63,536 nt of DNA, taken from NCBI GenBank assembly GCA_018716875.1, contig DVJJ01000051.1, positions 1 to 63,536 on the forward strand, read 5' to 3'. The position numbers and the translations under genes were made by a program. This document shows, in pieces, positions 34,334-43,658 of the stretch. The notes under the pieces were generated by a model that saw only the letters and a program-made list of their open reading frames with translations, was not told where the DNA came from and made no database searches. Within the stretch, counting starts at the first letter, position 1. Every line of letters begins with the position of its first letter. The DNA comes from Candidatus Avoscillospira avistercoris. GTDB lineage: Bacteria; Bacillota; Clostridia; Oscillospirales; Oscillospiraceae.

Positions 34334-35719
34334 TCAGTAGCTTTTGGAGAAACCGGCCTGGGCCACCTGTACCATAATCGCGCATTCGATGCGCTTGCGG
34401 AACAGCTGACAGCCATATTCATAGATGCCCTTGATGCTGCCGGTGGCGTGGTAGGCGTTGGCCGCACAGCCGCCGGAGCAGTAGAGACGGGCCCAGCAGT
34501 CCTTGCAGTCGGGACGGGCGTAGGCGTTGCATAGCTTGAACTCATCCCGCAGCGCCGTGCTGGTGACGCCGTCCCAGACGTTGCCCATGCTGTAGGCCGG
34601 ATCGCCCACAAACTGATGGCAGGGGAACAGCTCACCCCAGGGGGTGACGGCCAGGTATTCGGTACCGCTGCCGCAGCCGGAAATCCGCTTGTAGATGCAG
34701 GGGCCGCCCTTGAGGTCAATCATGTAATGGTAGAAGGTGAAGCCGTTGCCGGCCTCATGGCGGCGGATCATCTCTGTTGCAAGAATCTCATATTGCTCAA
34801 ACAGCTTGGGCAGGTCTTCTTCCGTCAGGGCGTAGGGCTCGTCGGGGGCGGAGACCACCGGCTCCATGGACAGCTCCGTAAAACCCAGATCAGCCATGTG
34901 GAAAATGTCGTTGGTGAAATCCACATTGTCGTGGGTAAAGGTGCCGCGCATGTAGTAGCCCTTGCCGCCGCGGCTCTCCACCAGCTTTTTGAACTTGGGC
35001 AGGATGATGTCATAGCTGCCCTTGTCGTTGACAGTCCGGCGCAGACGGTCGTGGACTTCTTTCCGGCCATCCAGACTCAGGACCACATTGTGCATTTCCT
35101 TGTTGGCAAACTCGATGACATCGTCATCGATCAGCAGGCCGTTGGTGGTCAGGGTGAACCGGAAATTCTTGTTGTGGAGTTTCTCCTGCTCTCGGGCGTA
35201 GGCCACCACATCTTTGACCATCTGCCAGTTCATCAGTGGCTCGCCGCCAAAGAAATCCACCTCCAGATTCCGGCGGGTGCCGGAGTGGGCAATGAGGAAG
35301 TCGATGGCCTGTTTGCCCACCTCCAGGGACATGAGAGCCCGGTCGCCCTGGTATTTGCCCTGACTGGCAAAGCAGTAGTTGCAGGTCAGGTTGCAGGTGT
35401 GGGCCACATGGAGACACAGGGCTTTGATAACCGTATTGCGTTCCTTGAAATCAAAGGCCATGTCGGCGTACTGGTCCGGGGCGAAGAGCTTGCCGTTCTT
35501 TTTCAGCTCCTCAATGCTGTCCAGAACTTGACGCAGCTCCTCTTCGGTGACGTCGGGCTGATCGTGATACTTCTCCAGCATTTGCCGGATGATCTCCTCG
35601 GGAGCGGTGGTCTCATAGAGGGCGATAACGTCATAGGCCACCGGGTCCACCACATGGACTGAGCCGCTGTAGATGTCCAGCACGATGCAGTAGCCGTTGA
35701 GTTTGTACTGATGAATCAT
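34334..35719 (-). CDS. Thioether cross-link-forming SCIFF peptide maturase (radical SAM)
   Basis: A 461 aa radical-SAM/SPASM enzyme that installs thioether cross-links in the SCIFF peptide. The N-terminal ~90 residues look like a RiPP recognition element. The SAM cluster is 'CNLTCNYC' (C109, C113, C116), with 'DFFGGEPLMNW' after it. The C-terminal auxiliary-cluster region includes 'ISGCGSGTEYLAVTPWGELFPCHQF' and 'DCKDCWARLYCSGGCAANAY'. It lies 120 bases downstream of the SCIFF precursor gene on the same strand, which fixes the assignment. Confidence 0.95.
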   Translation of the reverse strand: MIHQYKLNGYCIVLDIYSGSVHVVDPVAYDVIALYETTAPEEIIRQMLEKYHDQPDVTEEELRQVLDSIEELKKNGKLFAPDQYADMAFDFKERNTVIKALCLHVAHTCNLTCNYCFASQGKYQGDRALMSLEVGKQAIDFLIAHSGTRRNLEVDFFGGEPLMNWQMVKDVVAYAREQEKLHNKNFRFTLTTNGLLIDDDVIEFANKEMHNVVLSLDGRKEVHDRLRRTVNDKGSYDIILPKFKKLVESRGGKGYYMRGTFTHDNVDFTNDIFHMADLGFTELSMEPVVSAPDEPYALTEEDLPKLFEQYEILATEMIRRHEAGNGFTFYHYMIDLKGGPCIYKRISGCGSGTEYLAVTPWGELFPCHQFVGDPAYSMGNVWDGVTSTALRDEFKLCNAYARPDCKDCWARLYCSGGCAANAYHATGSIKGIYEYGCQLFRKRIECAIMVQVAQAGFSKSY

Positions 35720-35782
35720 AAGGTTCCTCTTTCTGTTATGTGAAAATCCTAAACTTACCGATGTATTCGGCCCAAAGACATG

Positions 35783-35819
35783 AAAAATCGCCGCCGGCCG
35801 CGCTAGGCGCGGCGGGGCA
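35783..35819 (-). terminator. Hairpin between the SCIFF peptide and its maturase
   Basis: On the minus strand GCCGCGC-CTA-GCGCGGC is followed by CGGCGGCGATTTTT. The spacing suggests partial termination, giving more precursor peptide than enzyme from one promoter. Confidence 0.6.
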
Positions 35820-35839
35820 GCGACCCTTCCAAAATCAAA

Positions 35840-35992
35840 TTACTTGTTCTCGCTGCTCTTCTCGCAGGGCTGGTTGGCAACGCCGCAGGAAGTCTTGCAG
35901 GCAGACTGGCAGGAAGTCTGGCACTCGCCGCAACCGCCGTTGTGAGCGCTCTGGGCCAGGTCACGGGTCTCCAAGGTCTGAATCCGATTCAT
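35840..35992 (-). CDS. SCIFF ribosomal peptide precursor (six cysteines in forty-five)
   Basis: A 50-codon gene missing from the ORF track. It begins 'MNRIQTLETRDLAQSAHNGG' and continues with a core holding six cysteines (C21, C24, C28, C32, C36, C43; 'CGECQTSCQSACKTSCGVAN'). This is the SCIFF signature found throughout Clostridia; the mature function is unknown. An AAAGGAGG site lies 9 bases before the ATG. Its cognate maturase follows on the same strand. I translated it by hand from the minus strand; start and stop are both clear. Confidence 0.95.
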   Translation of the reverse strand: MNRIQTLETRDLAQSAHNGGCGECQTSCQSACKTSCGVANQPCEKSSENK

Positions 35993-36095
35993 GGTAATGG
36001 GCCTCCTTTTAATGAAAGATACAGTGACGGCAATGCCGCCCGGTAAACGATTCCATGGCGCGGCACAAAGGTGCGCGCCCGTTTCCCTTTTATCT

Positions 36096-36124
36096 ATTCA
36101 ATCATAAATCCGTCCGTCTGTCAA
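36096..36124 (-). promoter_or_regulatory. Promoter for the SCIFF peptide operon
   Basis: Minus strand perfect TTGACA, 17-base spacer, TTGAAT. The untranslated leader would be about 100 bases and includes GC-rich inverted repeats. The -10 is only a partial match. Confidence 0.5.
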
Positions 36125-36150
36125 TTACAACCGTGTGGATTTGTGAAATT

Positions 36151-37584
36151 TTATCCTGTCGCCGCTGCCAGAACCCTGTGGGGTGCCAAACCGCTGTCGC
36201 TGTAAAGCTGCACGCCGCTGTCGGCAATGTCATGAAGAGCCTGTACAATATCCGCAGTCAGAACCTCACCGGGGACCACCAGAGGGATACCGGGCGGGTA
36301 CATCCAAAGACTTTCCGCCATGGTGCGTCCAATAGCCTCCGCCATGGGCAGAGGGACGGTGGGAAGCTGCCGGGCTTGGGCGATGGTATACCGGACCGGG
36401 GGCAAAGGAGGTGTTGGACGAATGCAGGGGACGCTGATGTTGTGACAAAGACCATCAAGCTCTAACAGAACGGCAGCAAAGCGTTCCAAGGTCTCCGCCG
36501 TGTCGCAACAGCTGGTCATAGCTAAAACGCCCTGGGGGGCGGCCATCTCCGGCTCAATGCCCCGCTGCCGCAGCAGGGCTGCCAGCTGGGGACCCGTCAG
36601 GTCGGTGCCGTGGGTACTGACAAACAGCTTCCCAGGGTCAAAGGCGAAGAAATCGGGATGGCGGCTGCAATGATCCGCGCCATGACAAAGAACCCGCAGA
36701 TGGTGCAGCGCTTCCAACCGCCGGTCCAGATGTTGCAGATTCCGGGCATAGTCGGCAAACAGTGCCGGGCCACGGTGCTCCAACAGCTTGAGGCAGCGGT
36801 GGATGGAACCCATCAGCAGATAGGAGGGGCTGCTGGTTTGGAAGACGGCCAGAAAGTGGGCCAGCCGTTGGGGGTCCACCAGATTGCCCTGTACATGGGC
36901 AAGGGCTGTTTGGGTCAAACTGGGCAGCGTCTTGTGAACACTCTGAATGACGAGATCCGCTCCAGCTGTCACAGCCCCGCTGGAAAAAGCCGGATGGAAA
37001 TAGAGATGGGCCCCGTGGGCCTCATCCACCAACAGGGGGATACCCCGCCGGTGACAGACGGCGGCAATGGCGGCAATGTCGCTGATAACGCCCTCGTAGG
37101 TGGGACTGGTGAGAACCACCAAACGGACATCCGGATGCTGTGCCAGAGCCGATTCCACCGCTTCGGGCGGCAGGGAAGCGGACACGGCAAAGGATGGGTC
37201 CACCGGCGGCGTCAGATAGAGCGGCTCCAGATGCAGCAATTCCACGGCGTGATAGACCGATTTGTGGCAGCCTCGAGCCATAAGAATCCGGCTGCCGAAA
37301 GGAGCTGCGGCGGCAATGGCCGCCAAAATGCCGCCGGAAGAGCCGTTGACCAGATAAAAGGCACGGGCGGAGCCGTACAACCGGGCGGCCAATTCCATGC
37401 CGTCTTTCAGAATCCCCTCGGCTTCGTGGAGATTGTCGAAGCCGTCGATTTCCGTAATATCCAGCTGCCAGGGCAGTTCCTCACCGCCCAAAGCGGTACG
37501 CTTGTGGCCGGGCATGTGCATGGGCAGAAAACCGGTGGCATCGTACTGAGCCAGCTGTTCCAACAGATCGTCGTAGCCTGCCAT
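36151..37584 (-). CDS. PLP-dependent Orn/Lys/Arg decarboxylase-family protein
   Basis: A 477 aa fold-type I PLP enzyme. 'MPGHKRTALGG' near the N-terminus, 'NGSSGGILAAI' for phosphate binding, 'LLVDEAHGAHL' and the PLP lysine K218 in 'QSVHKTLPSLTQTA' fit the short Firmicute form (as in YaaO/SpeA-like proteins). The substrate (arginine, lysine or ornithine) cannot be chosen from sequence. It starts 2 bases after the stop of the C_GCAxxG_C_C gene and is likely cotranscribed with it. Confidence 0.88.
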   Translation of the reverse strand: MAGYDDLLEQLAQYDATGFLPMHMPGHKRTALGGEELPWQLDITEIDGFDNLHEAEGILKDGMELAARLYGSARAFYLVNGSSGGILAAIAAAAPFGSRILMARGCHKSVYHAVELLHLEPLYLTPPVDPSFAVSASLPPEAVESALAQHPDVRLVVLTSPTYEGVISDIAAIAAVCHRRGIPLLVDEAHGAHLYFHPAFSSGAVTAGADLVIQSVHKTLPSLTQTALAHVQGNLVDPQRLAHFLAVFQTSSPSYLLMGSIHRCLKLLEHRGPALFADYARNLQHLDRRLEALHHLRVLCHGADHCSRHPDFFAFDPGKLFVSTHGTDLTGPQLAALLRQRGIEPEMAAPQGVLAMTSCCDTAETLERFAAVLLELDGLCHNISVPCIRPTPPLPPVRYTIAQARQLPTVPLPMAEAIGRTMAESLWMYPPGIPLVVPGEVLTADIVQALHDIADSGVQLYSDSGLAPHRVLAAATG

Positions 37585-37586
37585 GG

Positions 37587-38039
37587 TTAGCCCTCATTGG
37601 AGAAAAGCATCTGCTCCACAATGGCGGCGGCATCACCAATGCACCGTTCACAGGGACGGCTTTCATAGTATTCTGCGGTCCGTTTGGCAGGGGTGGGGCA
37701 GTCGGGACCCTCCGATAAACCCAACAGGTCCCGGCAAAGAATGGTGCCGTGGATGGCGCGGAATTGCTCCGCAATTTCCTGCACCTGGGCATATTGGCGG
37801 GCTTTGGCCTCGTCGTCGGTGGGGGAACTGTAGCCCTCCCGCAGTCCTAAAATCAAAAAAGAGGCGCTGAGGGCGCCGCAGACCTCCCGCAGCCGGCCCA
37901 TACCACCGCCGAAGGACGAAGCCATCCGGGCGGAGTCCTCTTTTGTCAGTCCCAAATCCGGCGCAAAGGCCAGAAGTACCGATTGGGCGCAGTTGTAACC
38001 CTCCAGAAAATAGGCTTGTGCCTGTGTTGCGTGATCCAT
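37587..38039 (-). CDS. C_GCAxxG_C_C family protein
   Basis: A 150 aa redox-type protein with the family pattern: 'GYNCAQSVLLAF', then 'FGGGMGRLREVCGALSAS', and later single cysteines in 'GTILCRDLLG', 'DCPTP' and 'CERCIGDAA'. The family is thought to bind a metal or redox cofactor but has no proven function. The ATG at 38039 follows AAAGGAGCGGTTCTCCC; the track start is 19 codons upstream. It is the first gene of a two-gene unit with the decarboxylase. Confidence 0.85.
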   Translation of the reverse strand: MDHATQAQAYFLEGYNCAQSVLLAFAPDLGLTKEDSARMASSFGGGMGRLREVCGALSASFLILGLREGYSSPTDDEAKARQYAQVQEIAEQFRAIHGTILCRDLLGLSEGPDCPTPAKRTAEYYESRPCERCIGDAAAIVEQMLFSNEG

Positions 38040-38075
38040 GGGAGAACCGCTCCTTTCGTGCAAACAGATGGAATT

Positions 38076-38104
38076 AGGATACCGCCGGAATATCACCGTG
38101 TCAA
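38076..38104 (-). promoter_or_regulatory. Promoter for the C_GCAxxG_C_C-decarboxylase unit
   Basis: Minus strand TTGACA, 17-base spacer, TATCCT, about 37 bases before the start codon. Confidence 0.7.
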
Positions 38105-38157
38105 GGTGGGCATGTCCATAAAATTTTGCGGGGATGGTGGCTTTTTTTCACGGAGAA

Positions 38158-38166
38158 TGGTATACT
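38158..38166 (+). promoter_or_regulatory. Extended -10 promoter for the UPF0597 gene
   Basis: TGG followed by TATACT (TGn extended -10), about 100 bases before the GTG start. The -35 position (TGGCTT) is poor. Confidence 0.5.
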
Positions 38167-38265
38167 ATGGATGGAATTCCGCATACCGGACAGCCCAAGG
38201 CCGCCGGTGTGCGGATCGCACGGAAAACGGGAAACATCATCTGATAGATACAAGGAGTTTTTGCA

Positions 38266-39540
38266 GTGGAACAAATGATGTATGACGGTTTTGTTCGCAT
38301 TCTGAAAAAAGAACTGGTTCCCGCATTGGGCTGTACGGAGCCCATCGCCCTGGCCTATGCCGCCGCCAAAGCGCGGCAGGTGTTGGGGGCGTTTCCGGAG
38401 CGGGTGGTCACCACCTGCAGCGGCAATATCATTAAAAATGTCAAGGGCGTCGTGGTGCCTGCCACCGGCGGTCTCCGGGGCATTGAAGCGGCCACGCTCA
38501 TCGGTACCGTCGGCGGCGATCCTGAGCGGAAACTGGAGGTGCTCACCGGTGTCACCGACGAGGACCGGGGCAGAGTCCGCCAACTGCTGGCAGAGAACCT
38601 CTGCACCGTCAAGCTGTCGGACAGCAGCGCCAAACTCCATATCATCGTGGAGATGGCGGTGGGAGACGATACGGCCCTGGTGGAGATTCTCCACAGTCAT
38701 ACCAATATTGTTCGGATTGAGAAAAATGGACAAACCCTGTTCCGCCAGAGCGGAGAGGAGGAGACACCGTCCGAGGAGGACCCGGACTACGCTTTGCTGG
38801 ACCTGGAGCATATTCTGGAGTTTGCCGAAACGGTGCAGATTGACGATGTCCGGGAGGTTCTGGACCGGCAGATTCAGTATAATTTGAAAATTGCCGAAGC
38901 CGGTCTGACCGGTACTTATGGTGGCAATGTGGGCAAAACGCTGCGGGAAGCCTACGGCGACAGCTTTGATGTTATGGCGCGTGCGCTGCCTGCCGCCGGG
39001 TCCGATGCCAGAATGAGCGGCTGTGAACTGCCGGTGGTCATCAACTGCGGCAGCGGCAACCAGGGCATGACGGCGTCGCTGCCGGTCATTGCCTGTGCCA
39101 AAGAGCTGGGCGTCAGTGACGAGAAACGGTACCGTGCTCTGTGTGTCTCCAACCTGACGGCGGTCTATCAGAAACGGGATATCGGACGGCTGTCGGCCTA
39201 TTGCGGCGCTGTCAGTGCCGCCGCTGGTGCCGGTGTGGGTATGATGTATCTGCGGGGCGGCAGTCTGGAGGATATGGCCAACGTGCTCACCTGTACCCTG
39301 GCCGATGTGGGCGGCATCCTCTGCGACGGCGCTAAATCCTCCTGTGCTGCCAAAATCGCCTCCTCTGTGGAAGCGGCGCTGCTGGCTATCCGTATGACGG
39401 AGAAGCGGCGGGGCTTCGGCAGCGGCGAGGGCTTTATCAAAGACACCATCGGTGAAACGGTGGCGGCCATCTCGGCCATTGCCCGGGAGGGTATGCAGGT
39501 CACCGATGAGGTCATTCTCGATGTGATGGTCAACCGCTGA
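38266..39540 (+). CDS. UPF0597 / L-serine dehydratase-like Fe-S protein (L-cysteine desulfidase family)
   Basis: A 424 aa protein with the family motif 'PALGCTEPIALAYAAAKA' (C23), plus 'INCGSGNQGMTASLPVI' and 'GGILCDGAKSSCAAKI', which supply further cysteines for a predicted [4Fe-4S] cluster. Relatives include L-cysteine desulfidase (CdsB) and the CyuA/YhaM cysteine-catabolic enzymes. Deamination or desulfidation of a small amino acid is likely; which one is unclear. The GTG start is set by AAGGAG 8 bases upstream. Confidence 0.88.
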   Translation: MEQMMYDGFVRILKKELVPALGCTEPIALAYAAAKARQVLGAFPERVVTTCSGNIIKNVKGVVVPATGGLRGIEAATLIGTVGGDPERKLEVLTGVTDEDRGRVRQLLAENLCTVKLSDSSAKLHIIVEMAVGDDTALVEILHSHTNIVRIEKNGQTLFRQSGEEETPSEEDPDYALLDLEHILEFAETVQIDDVREVLDRQIQYNLKIAEAGLTGTYGGNVGKTLREAYGDSFDVMARALPAAGSDARMSGCELPVVINCGSGNQGMTASLPVIACAKELGVSDEKRYRALCVSNLTAVYQKRDIGRLSAYCGAVSAAAGAGVGMMYLRGGSLEDMANVLTCTLADVGGILCDGAKSSCAAKIASSVEAALLAIRMTEKRRGFGSGEGFIKDTIGETVAAISAIAREGMQVTDEVILDVMVNR

Positions 39541-39578
39541 GACGGTGCCGTCATGGTCCGACGCCTCCAGGTTCCCCC

Positions 39579-39607
39579 TTGTAAACTGTGCGGATTTGTG
39601 CTATCCT
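39579..39607 (+). promoter_or_regulatory. Promoter for the DtxR-type regulator
   Basis: TTGTAA, 17-base spacer, TATCCT, with TGC before the -10 (TGn). It lies 37 bases before the start codon. Confidence 0.65.
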
Positions 39608-39643
39608 AGGGAAAATGCCTGTCAAAGAGGTGCCGATACATTG

Positions 39644-40042
39644 ATGAAAATATACGAATCTGCGGAGGATTATCTGGAGGCGATTCTGGTGCTCCGGGAG
39701 CGCATCGGTCTGGTACGCTCCATCGACGTGGTCAATGAACTGGGATATTCCAAGCCCAGCGTCAGCGTGGCCATGAAGAAACTCCGGGAAAATGGCTATG
39801 TAGTGGTGGACGGGGAAGGCCATATCCGCCTGACCGAGGACGGCGAGGCCATCGCCAGCCGCGTCTACAGCAGACACCGCCTGCTGACCCAGTTTTTTAT
39901 CCGGCTGGGCGTCTCGCCGGAAGTGGCGGCAGCCGACGCCTGTAAAATTGAGCACGATCTCAGTGAGGAGACCTTTGAGAAGATCAAGGCCCATGCGCAG
40001 CAGCATGGGGGAACGTTTGAAACGGAGCATCCGGAAACATAA
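39644..40042 (+). CDS. DtxR/MntR-family metal-dependent regulator
   Basis: A 132 aa metal-responsive repressor. The N-terminal winged helix-turn-helix runs 'SAEDYLEAILVLRERIG...GYSKPSVSVAMKKLRENGYV'. The dimerisation domain has 'EVAAADACKIEHDLSEETFEKI' with Glu/His/Cys metal ligands, as in MntR and short DtxR proteins without an SH3 domain. The metal (Mn, Fe or Zn) is not predictable. The ATG at 39644 is preferred; a TTG lies directly before it. The track ORF starts 33 codons upstream, before the promoter. Confidence 0.88.
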   Translation: MKIYESAEDYLEAILVLRERIGLVRSIDVVNELGYSKPSVSVAMKKLRENGYVVVDGEGHIRLTEDGEAIASRVYSRHRLLTQFFIRLGVSPEVAAADACKIEHDLSEETFEKIKAHAQQHGGTFETEHPET

Positions 40043-40053
40043 ATCCGGCAGAA

Positions 40054-40098
40054 TGCCCGAAACCAGCGGTGGAACCACCGTGGGTTTCGGGCATTTTT
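40054..40098 (+). terminator. Intrinsic terminator after the DtxR-type gene
   Basis: GCCCGAAACC..GGTTTCGGGC encloses an inner CGGTGG-AA-CCACCG helix and is followed by ATTTTTGC. Confidence 0.88.
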
Positions 40099-40324
40099 GC
40101 ATGGGAAGGCTTCCAAGAAAATTGTGCAACCTCAATAATAGATATGGGAGAAAATCAAGCACAATGACAGATTTTCAAAATGTCAATGGATTCTTTCGGA
40201 TTTCTATCAAGAAAAATTCAAGAAAAAAGTTTTGGTAATCACGATTATTTTTTAAAATTTACTGATTTTGTGCAGAGATTCGGAGACGTTGTATAGAACG
40301 ACGAATATTTAAGGAAAAATGGGC
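40099..40324. other. AT-rich non-coding gap before the redox operon
   Basis: About 225 bases with no credible ORF and base composition far more AT-rich than its surroundings. It holds runs of A and T and the words TTGTGCAACC and TTTTGTGCAGAG, which hint at regulator sites but do not make a convincing symmetrical operator. It ends at the TGTAT/ATACA array. Confidence 0.5.
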
Positions 40325-40362
40325 TGTATTTTATACAAATATAAATGTATCGATAGTTGTAT
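40325..40362 (+). promoter_or_regulatory. Candidate operator: TGTAT/ATACA repeat array overlapping the -35 of the redox operon
   Basis: TGTAT-TTT-ATACA at 40325-40337 is a perfect palindrome. Its right arm starts a second one, ATACA-AATATAAA-TGTAT at 40333-40350, and a fourth copy, TGTAT at 40358, overlaps the -35 box TTGTAT. Overlapping symmetrical half-sites up to the promoter are typical of a repressor or activator site. The regulator is unknown. Confidence 0.45.
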
Positions 40363-40385
40363 ACTGAAAAATGCAGTGCTATAAT
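40357..40385 (+). promoter_or_regulatory. Promoter of the mdh-fumC-hdr-flx-frd operon
   Basis: TTGTAT, 17-base spacer, perfect TATAAT. The leader before mdh is about 85 bases. No further terminator is visible until 51608, so this is the likely main promoter of the eleven-gene unit. Confidence 0.75.
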
Positions 40386-40478
40386 AAGGAAAAGAATCCG
40401 GCGAACGGCAGAGCGGATAGCCTGGGTTCTTTGTTGGATCAGTGTGTATTATTTTGAATGATTGCGAGGGTACTATTT

Positions 40479-41423
40479 ATGAGAAAAATCACTATCATCG
40501 GCGCAGGCAGTGTGGGTTCCGCCATTGCCAACAATATGATGACCACGGGTATCGCCACGGAGATTCTTATGATTGACGTCAACAAGCCCAAGGCCTTTGG
40601 CGAGGCGCTGGACGTGTATCAGGGCGTTACGTTCTGCGCACCGGCCATCGTCCGCAGCGGTGAATACGCCGATGCCAAGGATTCCGACATCGTGATCATC
40701 ACCTCCGGTATTGCCAGAAAGCCCGGCCAGACCCGTCTGGAGCTGGCACAGACCAACGTCAACATCCTCAAGGATATCGCGCCCCAGATCGTGGCTGCGG
40801 CTCCCAACGCCATCTATATTATTGTTTCCAACCCCGTGGACGTGCTGACCTATGTGTTCCACAAGATTTCCGGTGTGCCTGAGAGCCACATCATCGGTTC
40901 CGGCACCGTGCTGGATACGGCCCGTCTGCAGTCTGAGCTGGCCCGCCGGTTCCATGTGAATCCCCATAACGTCCACGCCAGCGTCTACGGTGAGCACGGC
41001 GATTCCTCGTTTGTGCCCTGGTCTCTGGCTACTATCACCAACACCCACATCGACGCTTATAAGGACTGCTGCCCCGAGCCCGAGAATATCAAGTGGGAGC
41101 AGAACTATGAGGAACTGGAGGAGTTTGTCCGCACCTCTGGCGGCAAGGTCATCAAGTCCAAGGGCGCCACGTTCTACGCTGTGGCTATTTCCGTGTGCCA
41201 TATCTGCAAGTGCATCGCCAACGGTTCCGGCACAGCCCTGACTGTTTCCACCCTGATGCACGGCGAATACGGTGTAGACGATGTGTGCCTGAGCACTCTG
41301 GCCCTGGTGGACGCCAACGGCGTTCGCGGCAAGATCCTCAGCAAGCTGACCCCCGAGGAGGAGGCCAAGCTGCAGAACAGCGCCAATAAGTTGAAGGAAG
41401 TCATCCACAACATCGAGATCTGA
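40479..41423 (+). CDS. mdh: Malate dehydrogenase of the LDH/MDH superfamily
   Basis: A 314 aa NAD-dependent 2-hydroxyacid dehydrogenase. 'IIGAGSVGSAIANN' is the Rossmann loop and D33 in 'MIDVNKP' favours NAD. The catalytic pair is R149 and H173 ('GEHGDSS'). The substrate-specificity residue in 'SGIARKPGQTR' is arginine (R80, the position called 102 in LDH), where lactate dehydrogenases have glutamine. That predicts oxaloacetate/malate, and the next gene is fumarase. Overall it looks LDH-like, so automatic annotation may call it lactate dehydrogenase. The ATG at 40479 is used; the track begins seven codons earlier. Confidence 0.82.
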   Translation: MRKITIIGAGSVGSAIANNMMTTGIATEILMIDVNKPKAFGEALDVYQGVTFCAPAIVRSGEYADAKDSDIVIITSGIARKPGQTRLELAQTNVNILKDIAPQIVAAAPNAIYIIVSNPVDVLTYVFHKISGVPESHIIGSGTVLDTARLQSELARRFHVNPHNVHASVYGEHGDSSFVPWSLATITNTHIDAYKDCCPEPENIKWEQNYEELEEFVRTSGGKVIKSKGATFYAVAISVCHICKCIANGSGTALTVSTLMHGEYGVDDVCLSTLALVDANGVRGKILSKLTPEEEAKLQNSANKLKEVIHNIEI

Positions 41424-41469
41424 TGCGCGGCCCTGGGGCGGCGACTGACGACGAGAAAGGAGAACACAG

Positions 41470-42846
<1,377 letters not shown>

Positions 42847-42865
42847 GAGGAAGGAAAGACAGACT

Positions 42866-43645
42866 ATGGTTTTTAGCTATTTCCCTGGGTGCACGTTGAA
42901 GACCAAGGCCAAGGACCTGGACCTCTATACGAGAAAGTCCGCCGAGGCCCTGGGCATCACCCTGGAAGAATTGCCGGATTGGCAGTGCTGCGGCGCGGTC
43001 TATCCCCAGGCAAAAGATGAAATTGCAACCAAGCTGTCGTCCATTCGGTCCCTGGCTTCGGCCAGGGACTTGGGCTACAGCCTGGTCACAGTATGTTCCG
43101 CATGTCATCACGTCATCAAGCGCGTGAACCACGACATGCAAACCGACGAGGACATTGTCCTCCGGGCCAACAATTACTTACAGCTGGACACCCCCTATCA
43201 CGGGGAGACCAAGGTCCTGCACTATCTGGAAGTCCTGCGGGACGAACTGGGCTTCGACGAGCTGGCCAAACGGGTCAAGAACCCCCTGACAGGCCGGAAG
43301 ATCGGCGCCTATTATGGCTGCCTGCTGCTGCGTCCCAGCGGCGAGATGCAGTTTGATAACCCTGAGAAGCCCACCATTCTGGAGGACTTCATCCGGGCCA
43401 TCGGCGCGGAGCCGGTGATCTACGCCAACCGCAACGAGTGCTGCGGCGGCTATATTACGCTGGAAAACAAGCCCCTGGCAGTCAAGAAGGCCAGCGCTGT
43501 GACGGCGTCGGCCAAGGCCAATGGAGCAGAATGTCTGATTACGGCCTGTCCTCTGTGTCTCTACAATCTGAAAGAGAACGCCGAGGGGGATATGCCTGTT
43601 TATTACTTCACCGAGCTGCTGGCTGAAGCGCTCGGCGTGAAATAA
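42866..43645 (+). CDS. hdrB: HdrB-like heterodisulfide-reductase subunit B (two CCG domains)
   Basis: A 259 aa protein with two complete CCG modules: C9...C41-C42-G...C77-x2-C80 and C152...C192-C193-G...C228-x2-C231. In methanogen HdrB these bind two non-cubane [4Fe-4S] clusters that reduce the heterodisulfide. Here no methanogenic cofactor is expected, so it more likely relays electrons to the fumarate-reductase-type subunits encoded downstream. That role is inferred. It is followed by hdrC after 13 bases. Confidence 0.9.
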   Translation: MVFSYFPGCTLKTKAKDLDLYTRKSAEALGITLEELPDWQCCGAVYPQAKDEIATKLSSIRSLASARDLGYSLVTVCSACHHVIKRVNHDMQTDEDIVLRANNYLQLDTPYHGETKVLHYLEVLRDELGFDELAKRVKNPLTGRKIGAYYGCLLLRPSGEMQFDNPEKPTILEDFIRAIGAEPVIYANRNECCGGYITLENKPLAVKKASAVTASAKANGAECLITACPLCLYNLKENAEGDMPVYYFTELLAEALGVK

Positions 43646-43658
43646 AGGAGGTGGCGTC

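Noticed and set aside
40099-40324. Rex- or FNR-type operator upstream of the redox operon
   Set aside because: TTGTG words occur, but no symmetrical TTGTGAnnnnnnTCACAA or TTGATnnnnATCAA was found by eye.
40479-41423. Call as L-lactate dehydrogenase
   Set aside because: Arginine in the substrate-specificity loop and the adjacent fumarase favour malate; kept as malate dehydrogenase at reduced confidence.
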